Program-made: the position numbers and the translations under genes
The notes under the pieces: generated by a model
Databases searched by the model: none
What the model was told of the DNA's origin: nothing
The model's input: only the letters and a program-made list of their open reading frames with translations
Shown here: positions 1 through 7,781 of the stretch, in pieces
Layout: each line of letters opens with the position of its first letter
Position numbering within the stretch: the stretch's first letter is position 1
DNA from: Bacilli bacterium
GTDB lineage: Bacteria > Bacillota_I > Bacilli_A > RF39 > UBA660
DNA: 40,564 nt
NCBI GenBank assembly: GCA_017940575.1
Contig: JAGAYJ010000032.1
Location: forward strand, 75,158-115,721
Reading direction: 5' to 3'

Positions 1-198
1 TAAAATATACATTTCATCAGTAAAAATTGCATAAAAATATATAAAAGCTTCAATTATTAAGCCAAAAATAGTTATTGGAACAAGCTTTTTAAAACATCTA
101 TTATCTAAGTTATTAATTTTATCTTTTGAATTATAATATGTTAATATTATAACTAAAACAATTAAAAATGAAATACACACCCCTATATTTACAGCCAT
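1..198 (-). CDS. Membrane protein N-terminus, cut by the window edge (possibly a sensor kinase)
   Basis: An open frame starts at the ATG at 196-198 and runs 66 codons to the window edge with no stop. The translation begins MAVNIGVCISFLIVLVIILT, a hydrophobic segment followed by a short polar stretch (about residues 22-38, YNSKDKINNLDNRCFKK) and a second hydrophobic segment (about 39-60). A ribosome site, GGGGTGAG, lies just upstream, and a good promoter is at 227-255. Alternating membrane segments with short basic loops at the very N-terminus are common in GHKL or AgrC-like sensor kinases, but also in many other membrane proteins. The kinase idea is inference only; what is visible is a translated membrane protein of unknown function. 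Confidence 0.6.
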   Translation of the reverse strand, partial: MAVNIGVCISFLIVLVIILTYYNSKDKINNLDNRCFKKLVPITIFGLIIEAFIYFYAIFTDEMYIL

Positions 199-226
199 TT
201 TGCTCACCCCTATTATTATCTATTAA

Positions 227-255
227 AATATAACACACAACAAGATTTAAGTCAA
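227..255 (-). promoter_or_regulatory. Sigma-A type promoter of the left-edge membrane gene
   Basis: On the minus strand TTGACT (250-255) and TATATT (227-232) are separated by 17 bp, with TGT directly before the -10 box (extended -10). The -35 box lies against the U-tract of the preceding terminator. Confidence 0.7.
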
Positions 256-293
256 ACAAAAAAAGACAGATAATTAAAATTATCGTGTCTTTT
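253..293 (-). terminator. Intrinsic terminator of the AMP-ligase gene
   Basis: AAAAGACA and GATAATT (261-275) pair with AATTATC and TGTCTTTT (278-293) with one bulged base, followed on the minus strand by a T-run. The stop codon at 280-282 is inside the hairpin. Confidence 0.8.
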
Positions 294-2181
294 CATTATC
301 ATAAATATTTCTTTTAACAACTTCTAATCTATCGACAAGTTCAACAATAGGCTTTTCATTTTCAACAAATGTTATTTTACAGAAGCTTTCATCATTATAT
401 GGCTTATAAAAACCCTCTAAATCAGATTTTAATTTTTTAAAGTCTCTTTTTCCTGTTACTTCACTTGATTCAAATTTATCATATATTTTAACAGCATCTA
501 AATTATATTTGTTACACATAAATTCAATAATTTCATCTTCCTTACCTATATATTCATTTTTAGGAACAACTTGTCCAACAATATAATTTTTACCATTATT
601 ATCTTTATGTGCTGAGATTTCCCATTCAATAACTGGATCTGAAGCTTCTAGTGAATATTCAATATCAAATAAATATGTAATATTACCATCTTTATCTACA
701 CAAGAATCTGATGCACGTCCTAATATATTATATGACCCATCTGGATTTTTAACAGCAATATCACCTGTTACTCCCCATCTAATGCCATTTTCATCATAAT
801 ACCAACGTTTAGCAGATGCTTCTTCATCGTTTAAGTATCTATCTGCTGCTGCTGCACTACTTACATGTAAGAATCCTCTTTCACCTTGTTTTACAGGTTT
901 ACCATCTTTATCAACTATTTTAGCAATTATACCTGGTTCAACAGGATGTCCAGTCTCATTTGTCTTTGTTTTATCATCCATAAAATAACTACAAATTGTA
1001 CTTGATCCGTCTTCTGCTGCTCCACCACCAATTGAGAATCTTGTTTTACATCCATTCATTTCTAACCATTTGTCAATTAATTCAACATTACTTTTTGTAA
1101 CTGGCTCACCACCTGAACTTGGGCGAGTAACATTTTCAAATGCATTTGGAGCAATTAATCCTTGGGCAACTCCTGCTGTATAAAAACTTGGTGCAGCTGT
1201 AATCCAATTACATTTTGACTCCATCAAATCTTTTCCAAATGTGTCTTTGTTATAAATTGGTTGTGGAACCATAGTTTTTCCCCTAGCAAGTTGTAAATAT
1301 CCACAAAATCTCTCACCAGTTGCATGAGTTAATGGAATAACTTGGAAGCATCTTTCTCCAACATAATCCTTAGTATTAACTCCTTTATGCAACTCAATTA
1401 AAGCATTTGCACTTGCTTCTTTAAATACTATACACTTTGGATCACCAGTTGTACCACTTGTATAAGAATAACTAACATCCCTATCAATATCAACCGGTCC
1501 TGTTTTAAGTGGTGTTTTATCTTTCTTACCCACTTCAATAACTTCACTCATTCTAATAAAATTTACATTTCTCATTTTTGCCATCTTTCTTTGGCAATCT
1601 TTTTGTTTTTCAAAATCACAAAATACTTCTTGAAGTTTTTTAGGTAAGAAACTTAAATCAGCAAATTTATCTTTTTTATCTTCTGGTAAATAATCATTTA
1701 AGTTTGTTACAACAACGTTTTTTATACCACATGGTTCTAAATAATCAATAACAAATGGTAAATAAGCATCCAATATTATTAATGTTTTAGAGCCTTTTTC
1801 TTCAGTATATCTTTTAAAATTATTTCTCAAAAATAAGAAGTTAGGACTATTTTGAATTCTTCCCATATTATTAACTGCAAATAAAGATATATTATTTTCA
1901 ACAGAAACTGGCATACATAAAGTAATAACATCATCATTTGCCATTCCAATAGAATTCAATCCATTAACATACTCTCTAATTCTATCTGGTAATTCACCAA
2001 AAGTAATTATATTACCATAATAATCAATAGCTGGAACATCTGGTATATTTTTTGTCCAAGAAATAATATTATCTAATATACTCATATTATAAATATCAAT
2101 TGTATTAATAGTTTTTACAACTTTAGCCCATTCAGGCAACTCTCTTTTTAATTCGTGTGTTGGTATTTTTTTATTTTCCAT
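280..2181 (-). CDS. AMP-forming acyl/aryl ligase of the ANL superfamily
   Basis: A 633-residue AMP-binding enzyme. It should activate a carboxylate with ATP to an acyl-adenylate and probably pass it to CoA or a carrier. Visible motifs are the phosphate-binding loop TSGTTGDPK (241-249), the TGD motif (472-474) with the following LGR (487-489), and a C-terminal TGKRDFKKLK (576-585) whose lysine fits the catalytic A10 position. The usual aromatic-G-x-T-E motif appears as a variant, SIGGGAAEDGSS (about 383-394). There is no signal peptide or membrane segment. A GAGGGAT site precedes the ATG. It is monocistronic, with its own promoter and terminator, and no carrier protein, thioesterase or condensing enzyme lies nearby, so the substrate cannot be read from context. 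It could be a fatty-acid CoA ligase or a dedicated acyl-AMP ligase. Confidence 0.85.
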   Translation of the reverse strand: MENKKIPTHELKRELPEWAKVVKTINTIDIYNMSILDNIISWTKNIPDVPAIDYYGNIITFGELPDRIREYVNGLNSIGMANDDVITLCMPVSVENNISLFAVNNMGRIQNSPNFLFLRNNFKRYTEEKGSKTLIILDAYLPFVIDYLEPCGIKNVVVTNLNDYLPEDKKDKFADLSFLPKKLQEVFCDFEKQKDCQRKMAKMRNVNFIRMSEVIEVGKKDKTPLKTGPVDIDRDVSYSYTSGTTGDPKCIVFKEASANALIELHKGVNTKDYVGERCFQVIPLTHATGERFCGYLQLARGKTMVPQPIYNKDTFGKDLMESKCNWITAAPSFYTAGVAQGLIAPNAFENVTRPSSGGEPVTKSNVELIDKWLEMNGCKTRFSIGGGAAEDGSSTICSYFMDDKTKTNETGHPVEPGIIAKIVDKDGKPVKQGERGFLHVSSAAAADRYLNDEEASAKRWYYDENGIRWGVTGDIAVKNPDGSYNILGRASDSCVDKDGNITYLFDIEYSLEASDPVIEWEISAHKDNNGKNYIVGQVVPKNEYIGKEDEIIEFMCNKYNLDAVKIYDKFESSEVTGKRDFKKLKSDLEGFYKPYNDESFCKITFVENEKPIVELVDRLEVVKRNIYDNEKTR

Positions 2182-2204
2182 AACTAATCCCTCATTACTC
2201 TTTC

Positions 2205-2232
2205 ATTATATAATATTTTTAAATTTTTTCAA
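2205..2232 (-). promoter_or_regulatory. Promoter of the AMP-ligase gene
   Basis: TTGAAA (2227-2232) and TATAAT (2205-2210), spacer 16 bp, on the minus strand. The ribosome site follows within about 15 bases, so the leader is short. Confidence 0.55.
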
Positions 2233-2327
2233 AATTAAATCAAAAACATTTTATTCCCTTTGAATTGCTACTTATTATATACAAAATAAAGGATTTGTCA
2301 AATTTATACGAACAGGTTTTCTTATAG

Positions 2328-2353
2328 TAAAAAAAGTAGTGTTTAAACTACTT
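2328..2353 (-). terminator. Intrinsic terminator of the DUF2441-like gene
   Basis: AAGTAGT (2334-2340) pairs with ACTACTT (2347-2353) over a 6-base loop and is followed on the minus strand by a T-run. The stop codon (2348-2350) is in the stem. Confidence 0.8.
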
Positions 2354-2986
2354 CATTTTCTCTTTTGAAAGTATTTTTACTTTACCTTGAAATAAGTATT
2401 CAGCTCTTTTTTCTTCTATCTCTTCAGTAAAAATAGGATTCCAATATTTTTCTGTATATTCATACATTTCATCATTCGTTAATATATCATCAGGTATAAA
2501 CATATCACTAGATTTAAATAAATTACCAGTTACTTCTACTTTAAATAAATTAAAGTAATCACGTTTATTTAATTCTTTTAACCAAAATTCTAATGATTTT
2601 TCATCAGCTAACCATATTGAATGATATCTACTTGGTATATTTGGACAATGTTCTAATCTATATTCTTCCATTATTTTTTCTCTTCTAGATAAATTAGAGT
2701 TTTTTATAATACATCTTGCTTCATTCATCATTCTAAGTGCTAATTCTTTATCTATAGTTTTAAATTTATCTTCATCCATATAATGATCAATAATTCTATC
2801 AAATGATATTCTTTTAACTTCATCATTATCACCATCAGAATAAACTGCAGGTGAATACTTTTTAACAGCTTCACATAAATTAGAATTAAATTTATCACTT
2901 ATTGTAATAATATTACCTACTTGCCAAATATTTTTAAACTTATCTGTATTTTGAATATGATACATTGTTTTATTTTTAACTTCCAT
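2348..2986 (-). CDS. DUF2441-like protein
   Basis: A 212-residue soluble protein. The opening MYHIQNTDKFKNIWQVGN, the SRYHSIWLADEKSLEFWLKEL block in the middle, VEVTGNLFKSSDMFIPDD, and YEYTEKYWNP near the end follow the pattern I remember for the DUF2441 family, which has no established biochemical function. I could not run a profile search, so the family name is from memory. Start: ATG at 2984-2986 after a strong GGAGGGC (2991-2997). It has its own promoter, in the end of the aspS terminator, and its own terminator, so it is a single-gene unit. No signal peptide, TM segment or catalytic motif is evident. Confidence 0.6.
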   Translation of the reverse strand: MEVKNKTMYHIQNTDKFKNIWQVGNIITISDKFNSNLCEAVKKYSPAVYSDGDNDEVKRISFDRIIDHYMDEDKFKTIDKELALRMMNEARCIIKNSNLSRREKIMEEYRLEHCPNIPSRYHSIWLADEKSLEFWLKELNKRDYFNLFKVEVTGNLFKSSDMFIPDDILTNDEMYEYTEKYWNPIFTEEIEEKRAEYLFQGKVKILSKEKMK

Positions 2987-3009
2987 ATAAGCCCTCCAAA
3001 TTGCTATAT

Positions 3010-3038
3010 ATTATAACAAATAAAAGAACTTTAAACAA
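3010..3038 (-). promoter_or_regulatory. Promoter of the DUF2441-like gene
   Basis: TTGTTT (3033-3038), 17 bp spacer, TATAAT (3010-3015) with TGT before it (extended -10). The -35 box lies in the 3' part of the aspS terminator hairpin. Confidence 0.65.
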
Positions 3039-3046
3039 GTTCTTTT
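3016..3046 (-). terminator. Intrinsic terminator of aspS
   Basis: AAAAGAACTT (3022-3031) pairs with AAGTTCTTTT (3037-3046), loop 5 bases, followed by a T-rich tail. The aspS stop codon (3045-3047) overlaps the stem. Confidence 0.8.
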
Positions 3047-4778
3047 AATTTTCTTTAATACTTATATGAAGTTCATCTAATTGTTTTTTATCTACAATAT
3101 TAGGGCATTCACTCATTAAATCAGATGCACTAGTAGTTTTAGGGAATGCTATAACATCTCTAATATTTTCTGTCTCACAAAGTAGCATTGTAAGTCTGTC
3201 TAGTCCTAGTGCAAGTCCACCATGTGGAGGAGTACCATATTTTAAAGCTTCAACAAAGAATCCAAATTTTTCTTCAATATCTTCTTTAGAAAGTTCTAAT
3301 GCTTCAAACATCTTATCTTGAATAGATGCATCATGAATACGTATTGATCCACCACCTGCTTCATAACCATTAATAACAATGTCATAAGCATTTGAATAAC
3401 AGTTTTCTTTATCAGTTAATAGTTTATCAATATCTTCTTTCTTAGGAGCTGTAAAAGGATGGTGACAAGCCATAAATCTACCCTCTTCTTCACTCCATTC
3501 AAATGTAGGAAAATCTACTACCCAAGTAAGTGCATAGTCACTATTTGAATATAGTTTAAGTTGGCGAGCCACTTCACATCTAAGAGCACCTAAAGATGTT
3601 TTAACTACATTATATTCACCACTTATAATAAATACCAAGTCATTTTTTTCTAATCCTAATTTAGATATAATAGATTCTTTTTCATTTTCACTTAACTTAG
3701 ATGCAATAGAACCAGTTAAAACATCCTCATATTTTAAGAATATTAATCCTGTTGCTTTATATTTTTTAACAAACTCAGTTAATTTATCAATATCTTTTCT
3801 AGAATATTTGTCAGCTGCATCTTTAACAACTATTGCATCAATATTATGTGCACTCTTTAAAAATTCAATTTCAGTATTATTAAATAATTCTTTTAACTCA
3901 ACTATTTTCATTCCATATCTTAAATCTGGTTTATCAGAGCCATAATATTTAATAGCATCTACATATTTCATTCTGTCAATTGGAAGTTTTATATCAATAC
4001 CTTTAACCTCTTTGAATACTTTTTTAAGTAATCCTTCAGTCATACTAATTACATCATCTTCATCAACAAAACTCATTTCCATATCTACTTGTGTAAACTC
4101 AGGTTGTCTATCTGCTCTTAAGTCTTCATCTCTAAAACATTTAGCAATTTGGAAATATCTTTCAATTCCACCAACCATTAGTAATTGTTTAAATATTTGA
4201 GGTGACTGTGGTAGTGCGAAAAATCTACCAGGATATGTTCTAGAAGGCACTAGATAGTCTCTTGCTCCTTCAGGTGTAGATTTACAGAATACTGGTGTTT
4301 CTACTTCAATAAATTCTTGTTCATTAAAATAATTTCTAATAGAATGCATAATTTTACTTCTCATAATTAAATTATTTTTAACTTCATTTCTTCTTATATC
4401 TAAGTATCTATATTTAAGGCGTGTATCATCAAGTGCTGTTGTATCATCTTTAATTTCAAAAGGAAGTTCTTTTGATTCAGTTAACAACTCTAAAGATTCA
4501 ACATTTATTTCTATCTCACCTGAGTTAATAGCATCATTTTTAGACTCTCTCTCAACTACTATACCTGTTGCTTTAATTACATATTCACTTTTTAAAGATA
4601 AGGCTAAATCATAGAATTTATTTTCTGGTCTAATAACTAATTGAACAATACCAGATCTATCTCTAAGGTCAATAAACACAAGTCCACCTAAGTCTCTTTT
4701 TTTAGCTACCCATCCATATACTTCAACACTCTCATTTAAATTTTTAAGTGTTAAATCATTATTCCATATCTTTTTCAT
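3045..4778 (-). CDS. aspS: Aspartate--tRNA ligase
   Basis: Class IIb aminoacyl-tRNA synthetase that charges tRNA-Asp in the cytoplasm. The 577 residues are the usual bacterial size. The N-terminal OB-fold anticodon domain contains YGWVAKKRDLGGLVFIDLRD (21-40). The catalytic core shows QSPQ (191-194), motif 2 FRDEDLRADRQPEFTQVD (215-232) and motif 3 GLALGLDRL (521-529), with the bacterial GAD insertion between motifs 2 and 3. AGGAGG (4784-4789) precedes the ATG. Expression is controlled by the T-box leader directly upstream, whose specifier is an Asp codon, supporting the assignment over AsnRS. Whether the enzyme also charges tRNA-Asn cannot be decided here because gatCAB and asnS are not in the window. 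Confidence 0.97.
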   Translation of the reverse strand: MKKIWNNDLTLKNLNESVEVYGWVAKKRDLGGLVFIDLRDRSGIVQLVIRPENKFYDLALSLKSEYVIKATGIVVERESKNDAINSGEIEINVESLELLTESKELPFEIKDDTTALDDTRLKYRYLDIRRNEVKNNLIMRSKIMHSIRNYFNEQEFIEVETPVFCKSTPEGARDYLVPSRTYPGRFFALPQSPQIFKQLLMVGGIERYFQIAKCFRDEDLRADRQPEFTQVDMEMSFVDEDDVISMTEGLLKKVFKEVKGIDIKLPIDRMKYVDAIKYYGSDKPDLRYGMKIVELKELFNNTEIEFLKSAHNIDAIVVKDAADKYSRKDIDKLTEFVKKYKATGLIFLKYEDVLTGSIASKLSENEKESIISKLGLEKNDLVFIISGEYNVVKTSLGALRCEVARQLKLYSNSDYALTWVVDFPTFEWSEEEGRFMACHHPFTAPKKEDIDKLLTDKENCYSNAYDIVINGYEAGGGSIRIHDASIQDKMFEALELSKEDIEEKFGFFVEALKYGTPPHGGLALGLDRLTMLLCETENIRDVIAFPKTTSASDLMSECPNIVDKKQLDELHISIKEN

Positions 4779-4789
4779 ATAATCCTCCT

Positions 4790-4998
4790 AAAAAATAAAA
4801 AATGAAAACAAGATTTAAGGACGCATTATGCGCGGTACCACCTTAATTCATGTTTCCATGCTCTTTCACTTTTAACGCAAGTATACGATTTATTTAACGA
4901 TTAATGTCTTCATAAATACATTTATCATGTGATCTCACCTTATTCACAATTCTCTTTGGATAAATAGTATAAATTACTCCTCTAATCAAATAATTTAC
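4790..4998 (-). ncRNA. T-box riboswitch, Asp specifier, in front of aspS
   Basis: The minus strand carries the T-box signature GGTGGTACCGCG (4831-4842), complementary to the tRNA acceptor end. Upstream, in the stem I region, lies TATGAAGACATT, where GAC (4906-4908) sits as the specifier and reads Asp. The terminator form pairs TTAAGG with CCTTAA around an inner CGCA/TGCG hairpin and is followed by T-rich sequence. In this element class uncharged tRNA-Asp stabilises the antiterminator and allows readthrough into aspS. Confidence 0.92.
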
Positions 4999-5004
4999 AT
5001 ATTA

Positions 5005-5033
5005 ATAATACTCTTATTTTTATAATTTGTAAA
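5005..5033 (-). promoter_or_regulatory. Promoter of the T-box/aspS unit
   Basis: TTTACA (5028-5033), 17 bp spacer, TATTAT (5005-5010) on the minus strand, placing the start of transcription just before the T-box stem I. Confidence 0.65.
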
Positions 5034-5040
5034 GAAAAAT

Positions 5041-5066
5041 CAAAAAAAGAGTTAATTAAACTCTTT
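5041..5066 (-). terminator. Intrinsic terminator of rplU-prp-rpmA
   Basis: AAAGAGTT (5046-5053) pairs with AACTCTTT (5059-5066) and a T-run follows on the minus strand. The rpmA stop (5056-5058) is in the loop. Confidence 0.8.
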
Positions 5067-5346
5067 CTTCATAAACACTAGCTTGTTTTCTGTCTTTTCC
5101 TACACGTTCAAATTTAACATAACCAGAAACTTTTGCGTAAATAGTATCATCTGATCCTATACCAACGTTTTTACCTGGATATATTTTAGTACCTCTTTGA
5201 CGATAGATGATAGATCCACCAGTTACATATTCACCATCAGCTGCTTTAGCACCAAGTCTTTTAGATTCTGAATCACGACCGTTTTTAGTAGAACCTTGAC
5301 CTTTTTTATGAGCGAATAATTGAATGTCTAACATTAACTTCATCAT
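5056..5346 (-). CDS. rpmA: 50S ribosomal protein bL27 with cleavable N-terminal leader
   Basis: 96-residue bL27, a large-subunit protein whose N-terminal tail reaches the peptidyl-transferase centre. The core ([20 protein letters not shown] and onward) is typical. In front is the Bacillota-type extension [11 protein letters not shown] that must be removed so that the tail starts at Ala-His-Lys-Lys; the protease Prp that does this is encoded immediately upstream. Two adjacent ATGs exist (5344-5346, 5341-5343); the first is 9 bases from GGAGG and is used here. It is the last gene of rplU-prp-rpmA. Confidence 0.97.
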   Translation of the reverse strand: MMKLMLDIQLFAHKKGQGSTKNGRDSESKRLGAKAADGEYVTGGSIIYRQRGTKIYPGKNVGIGSDDTIYAKVSGYVKFERVGKDRKQASVYEERV

Positions 5347-5360
5347 TAGGTAACACCTCC

Positions 5361-5648
5361 TTATATTAATTTTACATAGTTTTTATATTGTTTTTCTAAA
5401 TCATTTAACATATCAAACATATTATCAATTATTAAATCTATCGTTTGATCATGTCTTAGAATTTCAATTTCTAAATAACCATCTTTCTTTTTATATTTTA
5501 AAGCATCCTCATCATACTTTAAAATAGCATTAACAGATGTAATAGCAATACTGCTTACACTTGAACATACAATATCAGTTCCATACTCACTATATCCTGA
5601 ATGTCCATCAATGATGATTAAATCATTTTTTCTTGATATTTTAATCAT
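5361..5648 (-). CDS. prp: Ribosomal-processing cysteine protease Prp
   Basis: 95-residue Prp (YsxB family), which cleaves the leader of bL27. The catalytic pair is visible: His16 in GHSGY (15-19) and Cys28 in [10 protein letters not shown] (23-32), with the usual spacing. Its start overlaps the rplU stop by one base (TAATG), so translation is probably coupled, and rpmA, which encodes the substrate, follows after a short gap. The presence of both the protease and the bL27 leader in one operon makes the pairing self-consistent. Confidence 0.95.
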   Translation of the reverse strand: MIKISRKNDLIIIDGHSGYSEYGTDIVCSSVSSIAITSVNAILKYDEDALKYKKKDGYLEIEILRHDQTIDLIIDNMFDMLNDLEKQYKNYVKLI

Positions 5649-5950
5649 TATTTAACTTCGATTTTTTTAATTTCAACTTGAGTATATGGTTGACGATGTC
5701 CTTGAAGTTTACGATATTGTTTTTTAGCGTTGTATTTATAAACTAAAACTTTTTTAGTTTTACCTAATTTAACAACTTCAGCAGTTACTTTAGCACCTTT
5801 AACATAAGGTGTACCAATTTTACCATCTACCATTAAAACGTTATCGAATACAACTTTGTCTCCTGGGTTAACATTCATTTTTTCTATGTAAAGAACTTTT
5901 CCTTCTTCAACAGAATATTGTTTACCACCATTTTCAATAATAGCTTTCAT
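5648..5950 (-). CDS. rplU: 50S ribosomal protein bL21
   Basis: 100-residue bL21. [20 protein letters not shown] at the start and the basic C-terminal block ([16 protein letters not shown], about 76-91) are family features. The first gene of rplU-prp-rpmA, preceded by a strong AAGGAGG and by an L21-type structured leader. Its promoter matches consensus at both boxes, with the -35 box inside the 3' end of spoIVFB, which separates ribosomal-protein transcription from the upstream sporulation/cell-shape cluster. Confidence 0.97.
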   Translation of the reverse strand: MKAIIENGGKQYSVEEGKVLYIEKMNVNPGDKVVFDNVLMVDGKIGTPYVKGAKVTAEVVKLGKTKKVLVYKYNAKKQYRKLQGHRQPYTQVEIKKIEVK

Positions 5951-5954
5951 ATTT

Positions 5955-6044
5955 GACCTCCTTTTATAATTCCAAGACTCACCATTAAGGCAACTTACGT
6001 TTTAAAACCTTTTTTGAGTGGTTGTAGAGTGAGGCTCTACACAC
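5955..6044 (-). ncRNA. L21-type ribosomal protein leader
   Basis: The roughly 90-nt 5' UTR of rplU is structured: TGTAGAG (6023-6029) and CTCTACA (6035-6041) form a hairpin, followed by CAACCACTC, an A/T-rich spacer and GGTGAGTC close to the AAGGAGG ribosome site. Position, size and layout fit the L21 leader known in Bacillota, thought to mediate feedback by an operon product. The family call is by position and general layout, not by a covariance search. Confidence 0.65.
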
Positions 6045-6050
6045 CTAGAA

Positions 6051-6079
6051 ATTATACTATAAAACTTAAGACTTGTCAA
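6051..6079 (-). promoter_or_regulatory. Consensus promoter of rplU-prp-rpmA
   Basis: TTGACA (6074-6079), 17 bp spacer, TATAAT (6051-6056) on the minus strand: a full consensus match. The -35 box lies inside the last codons of spoIVFB. Confidence 0.88.
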
Positions 6080-6776
6080 ACAATTTAAGCAAAAAAGCTT
6101 TCTCAGTTATGTATTTATTTTTAAATTTAATTAAATGTTTATAATCTCTTTTTAAAAAGTGATAATTATTTATAATTTTAGTCTTTTTAAAATTAAAATT
6201 ATTTATGTATCTTTCTAGTAAAAATTTATTAAATATATACTTATGATTAATAAATTCTTTATATGTTTTTATACTTAAAAATAAAAGTGCGATATAAATG
6301 ACTAAGTTAAATTTATAAGTTAATAATAAAAGAATCAATATAATAGATATAATTATACTTAATATATGACTTATTTTAAATGAAAAAAGCTTATTAAATA
6401 AAATATTTATTATCTTAGATCCATCTAATGGAAATATAGGAATTAAGTTAAATATAAGTAAATTTAAGTTATATAATCTAAATAATTCATTATCAATTAC
6501 AAATAAAAATAGCTGAAATATTGGGCCTGTTATAGTAATTAATAACTCTTCAATAATTGGCCTATTTATATATTCATCAAATAAAGTAATACAACCAAAA
6601 GGAAGTATTACCACTTTATCTATTCTCCACTTAAAATAAATAGATATAAGTATATGACCAATTTCATGAAATAAAATAATAAATGTTATAAAAATAAAAT
6701 TTTTAAAATACCCAGTTATAATACAAAGAAGTGCGAATAAATAAAAAAAGGGATGTATTTTAAATGAAATCTTCAT
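6066..6776 (-). CDS. spoIVFB: SpoIVFB-type M50 intramembrane metalloprotease
   Basis: 236-residue polytopic membrane protein of the site-2 protease family. The zinc motif HEIGH (37-41) lies in a hydrophobic helix, and the third ligand motif NLIPIFPLDG (110-119) supplies Asp118. In Bacillus SpoIVFB cleaves pro-sigma-K in the mother-cell-derived forespore membrane. The C-terminal third (about 180-236) is basic and would be cytoplasmic. The upstream gene overlaps by 17 bp and encodes a SpoIVFA-like partner, and the order spoIVFA-spoIVFB-rplU matches Bacillus, so the specific name is favoured over a generic M50 call. No sporulation-specific promoter was found directly in front. Confidence 0.85.
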   Translation of the reverse strand: MKISFKIHPFFYLFALLCIITGYFKNFIFITFIILFHEIGHILISIYFKWRIDKVVILPFGCITLFDEYINRPIIEELLITITGPIFQLFLFVIDNELFRLYNLNLLIFNLIPIFPLDGSKIINILFNKLFSFKISHILSIIISIILILLLLTYKFNLVIYIALLFLSIKTYKEFINHKYIFNKFLLERYINNFNFKKTKIINNYHFLKRDYKHLIKFKNKYITEKAFLLKLFDKS

Positions 6777-7317
6777 AATTTAAAATATTCCCATCACGTT
6801 TAAAAGTTAGGTAAAGTTTATTATTAGATATTCCTATAATACTACCCTTTTCTACATAATCATACATTTTTAAATCACTTTTTATATTGCCATATAAAAC
6901 CTGTGTACCATCAACTTGTTCTATTACAATTGATTCATTATATCCATCTTTTTTCCCTTTATATATAACCATACCACTATTAATCGATGGAACAGGATAA
7001 TTATTATCAATAGTTAACTCTACTCCATCTAAATAATTATTTTTACTACTATATTCTATTTTTTCACTAAAGACTTCTTTAGTACTTGACTTATCAATAT
7101 CAGGTATAGGTTTTCCAAAATATTTTTGATATAAATTATTAAAATATGCGAAATTTATATTCTTTTCATACACATATTTATGAAATTTCTCTTTAAAATC
7201 AACATTGCTTTTTAAAAGAATCATGGTGATTAAAGTTAAGACAACAACAACTAAAAACTTATTTATAACATCAATATAACTTTTTTTTAAAGATTTACTT
7301 TTGTTCTGTTTACTCAT
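6760..7317 (-). CDS. spoIVFA: SpoIVFA-like membrane protein with degenerate LytM/M23 domain
   Basis: 185 residues: a basic N-terminus, one TM helix (about 18-36), a linker, and a C-terminal beta-rich region (about 100-175; GMVIYKGKKDGYNESIVIEQ, then VLYGNI, YDYVEKGSIIGIS) that looks like an M23/LytM fold. The histidine-based zinc ligands of active M23 peptidases are not visible, as in SpoIVFA, which inhibits and anchors SpoIVFB rather than cutting peptidoglycan. Overlap with spoIVFB and the mreD-spoIVFA-spoIVFB-rplU order support the assignment. The alternative is an unrelated M23-like membrane protein, but the context makes that less likely. GGTGAT precedes the ATG. Confidence 0.75.
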   Translation of the reverse strand: MSKQNKSKSLKKSYIDVINKFLVVVVLTLITMILLKSNVDFKEKFHKYVYEKNINFAYFNNLYQKYFGKPIPDIDKSSTKEVFSEKIEYSSKNNYLDGVELTIDNNYPVPSINSGMVIYKGKKDGYNESIVIEQVDGTQVLYGNIKSDLKMYDYVEKGSIIGISNNKLYLTFKRDGNILNYEDFI

Positions 7318-7334
7318 ATTATCACCATTTAAAC

Positions 7335-7781
7335 TTATGCATAAAGTATTTTTTTATGAAATATTATATATAAAATAATTAGGTAAATCGTATTTATAAA
7401 TAAGCTTTTAAATAATAAAATCACCATATATAAAATATCTATATTTATATACTGAAAAATACTTAATATTAAATAAGAAATTCCTAAATAAGTAAATATT
7501 ATAATTATATTTAGTATAACTAGGTTAAACAAATTTTTATTATATTTTTTATTATAATTAATCATTATGTAATATAAAAAATAAAAAATAATTGTATTCA
7601 AAATTACAGTATTAGTGTAGACAACATCATAAAGTATTCCAATAACTATAAAGTATTTAATTAATATATCTTCACTTTTAAAGTAAGACATAATAGAAAA
7701 TGTAGTTATTGTAAACAATGGAATTAATCTATCTAGATAAATCGATATTACACCGTCCATTATAAAAGATATAAATATCAT
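7335..7781 (-). CDS. mreD: Rod shape-determining protein MreD
   Basis: 148 residues, nearly all hydrophobic, with about five TM segments, as expected of MreD, the membrane partner of MreC in the elongation complex that directs lateral wall synthesis. Sequence conservation is low in this family, so the call rests mainly on topology, size and the 4-bp ATGA overlap with mreC. mreB, which precedes mreC in Bacillus, is missing here, and minCD, which follows mreD there, are missing too. Confidence 0.75.
   Translation of the reverse strand: MIFISFIMDGVISIYLDRLIPLFTITTFSIMSYFKSEDILIKYFIVIGILYDVVYTNTVILNTIIFYFLYYIMINYNKKYNKNLFNLVILNIIIIFTYLGISYLILSIFQYINIDILYMVILLFKSLFINTIYLIILYIIFHKKILYA

Noticed and set aside
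6084-6104. AAGC/GCTT hairpin near the end of spoIVFB as a terminator
   Set aside because: Only a 4-bp stem with a six-base T loop and no T-run after it; not convincing.
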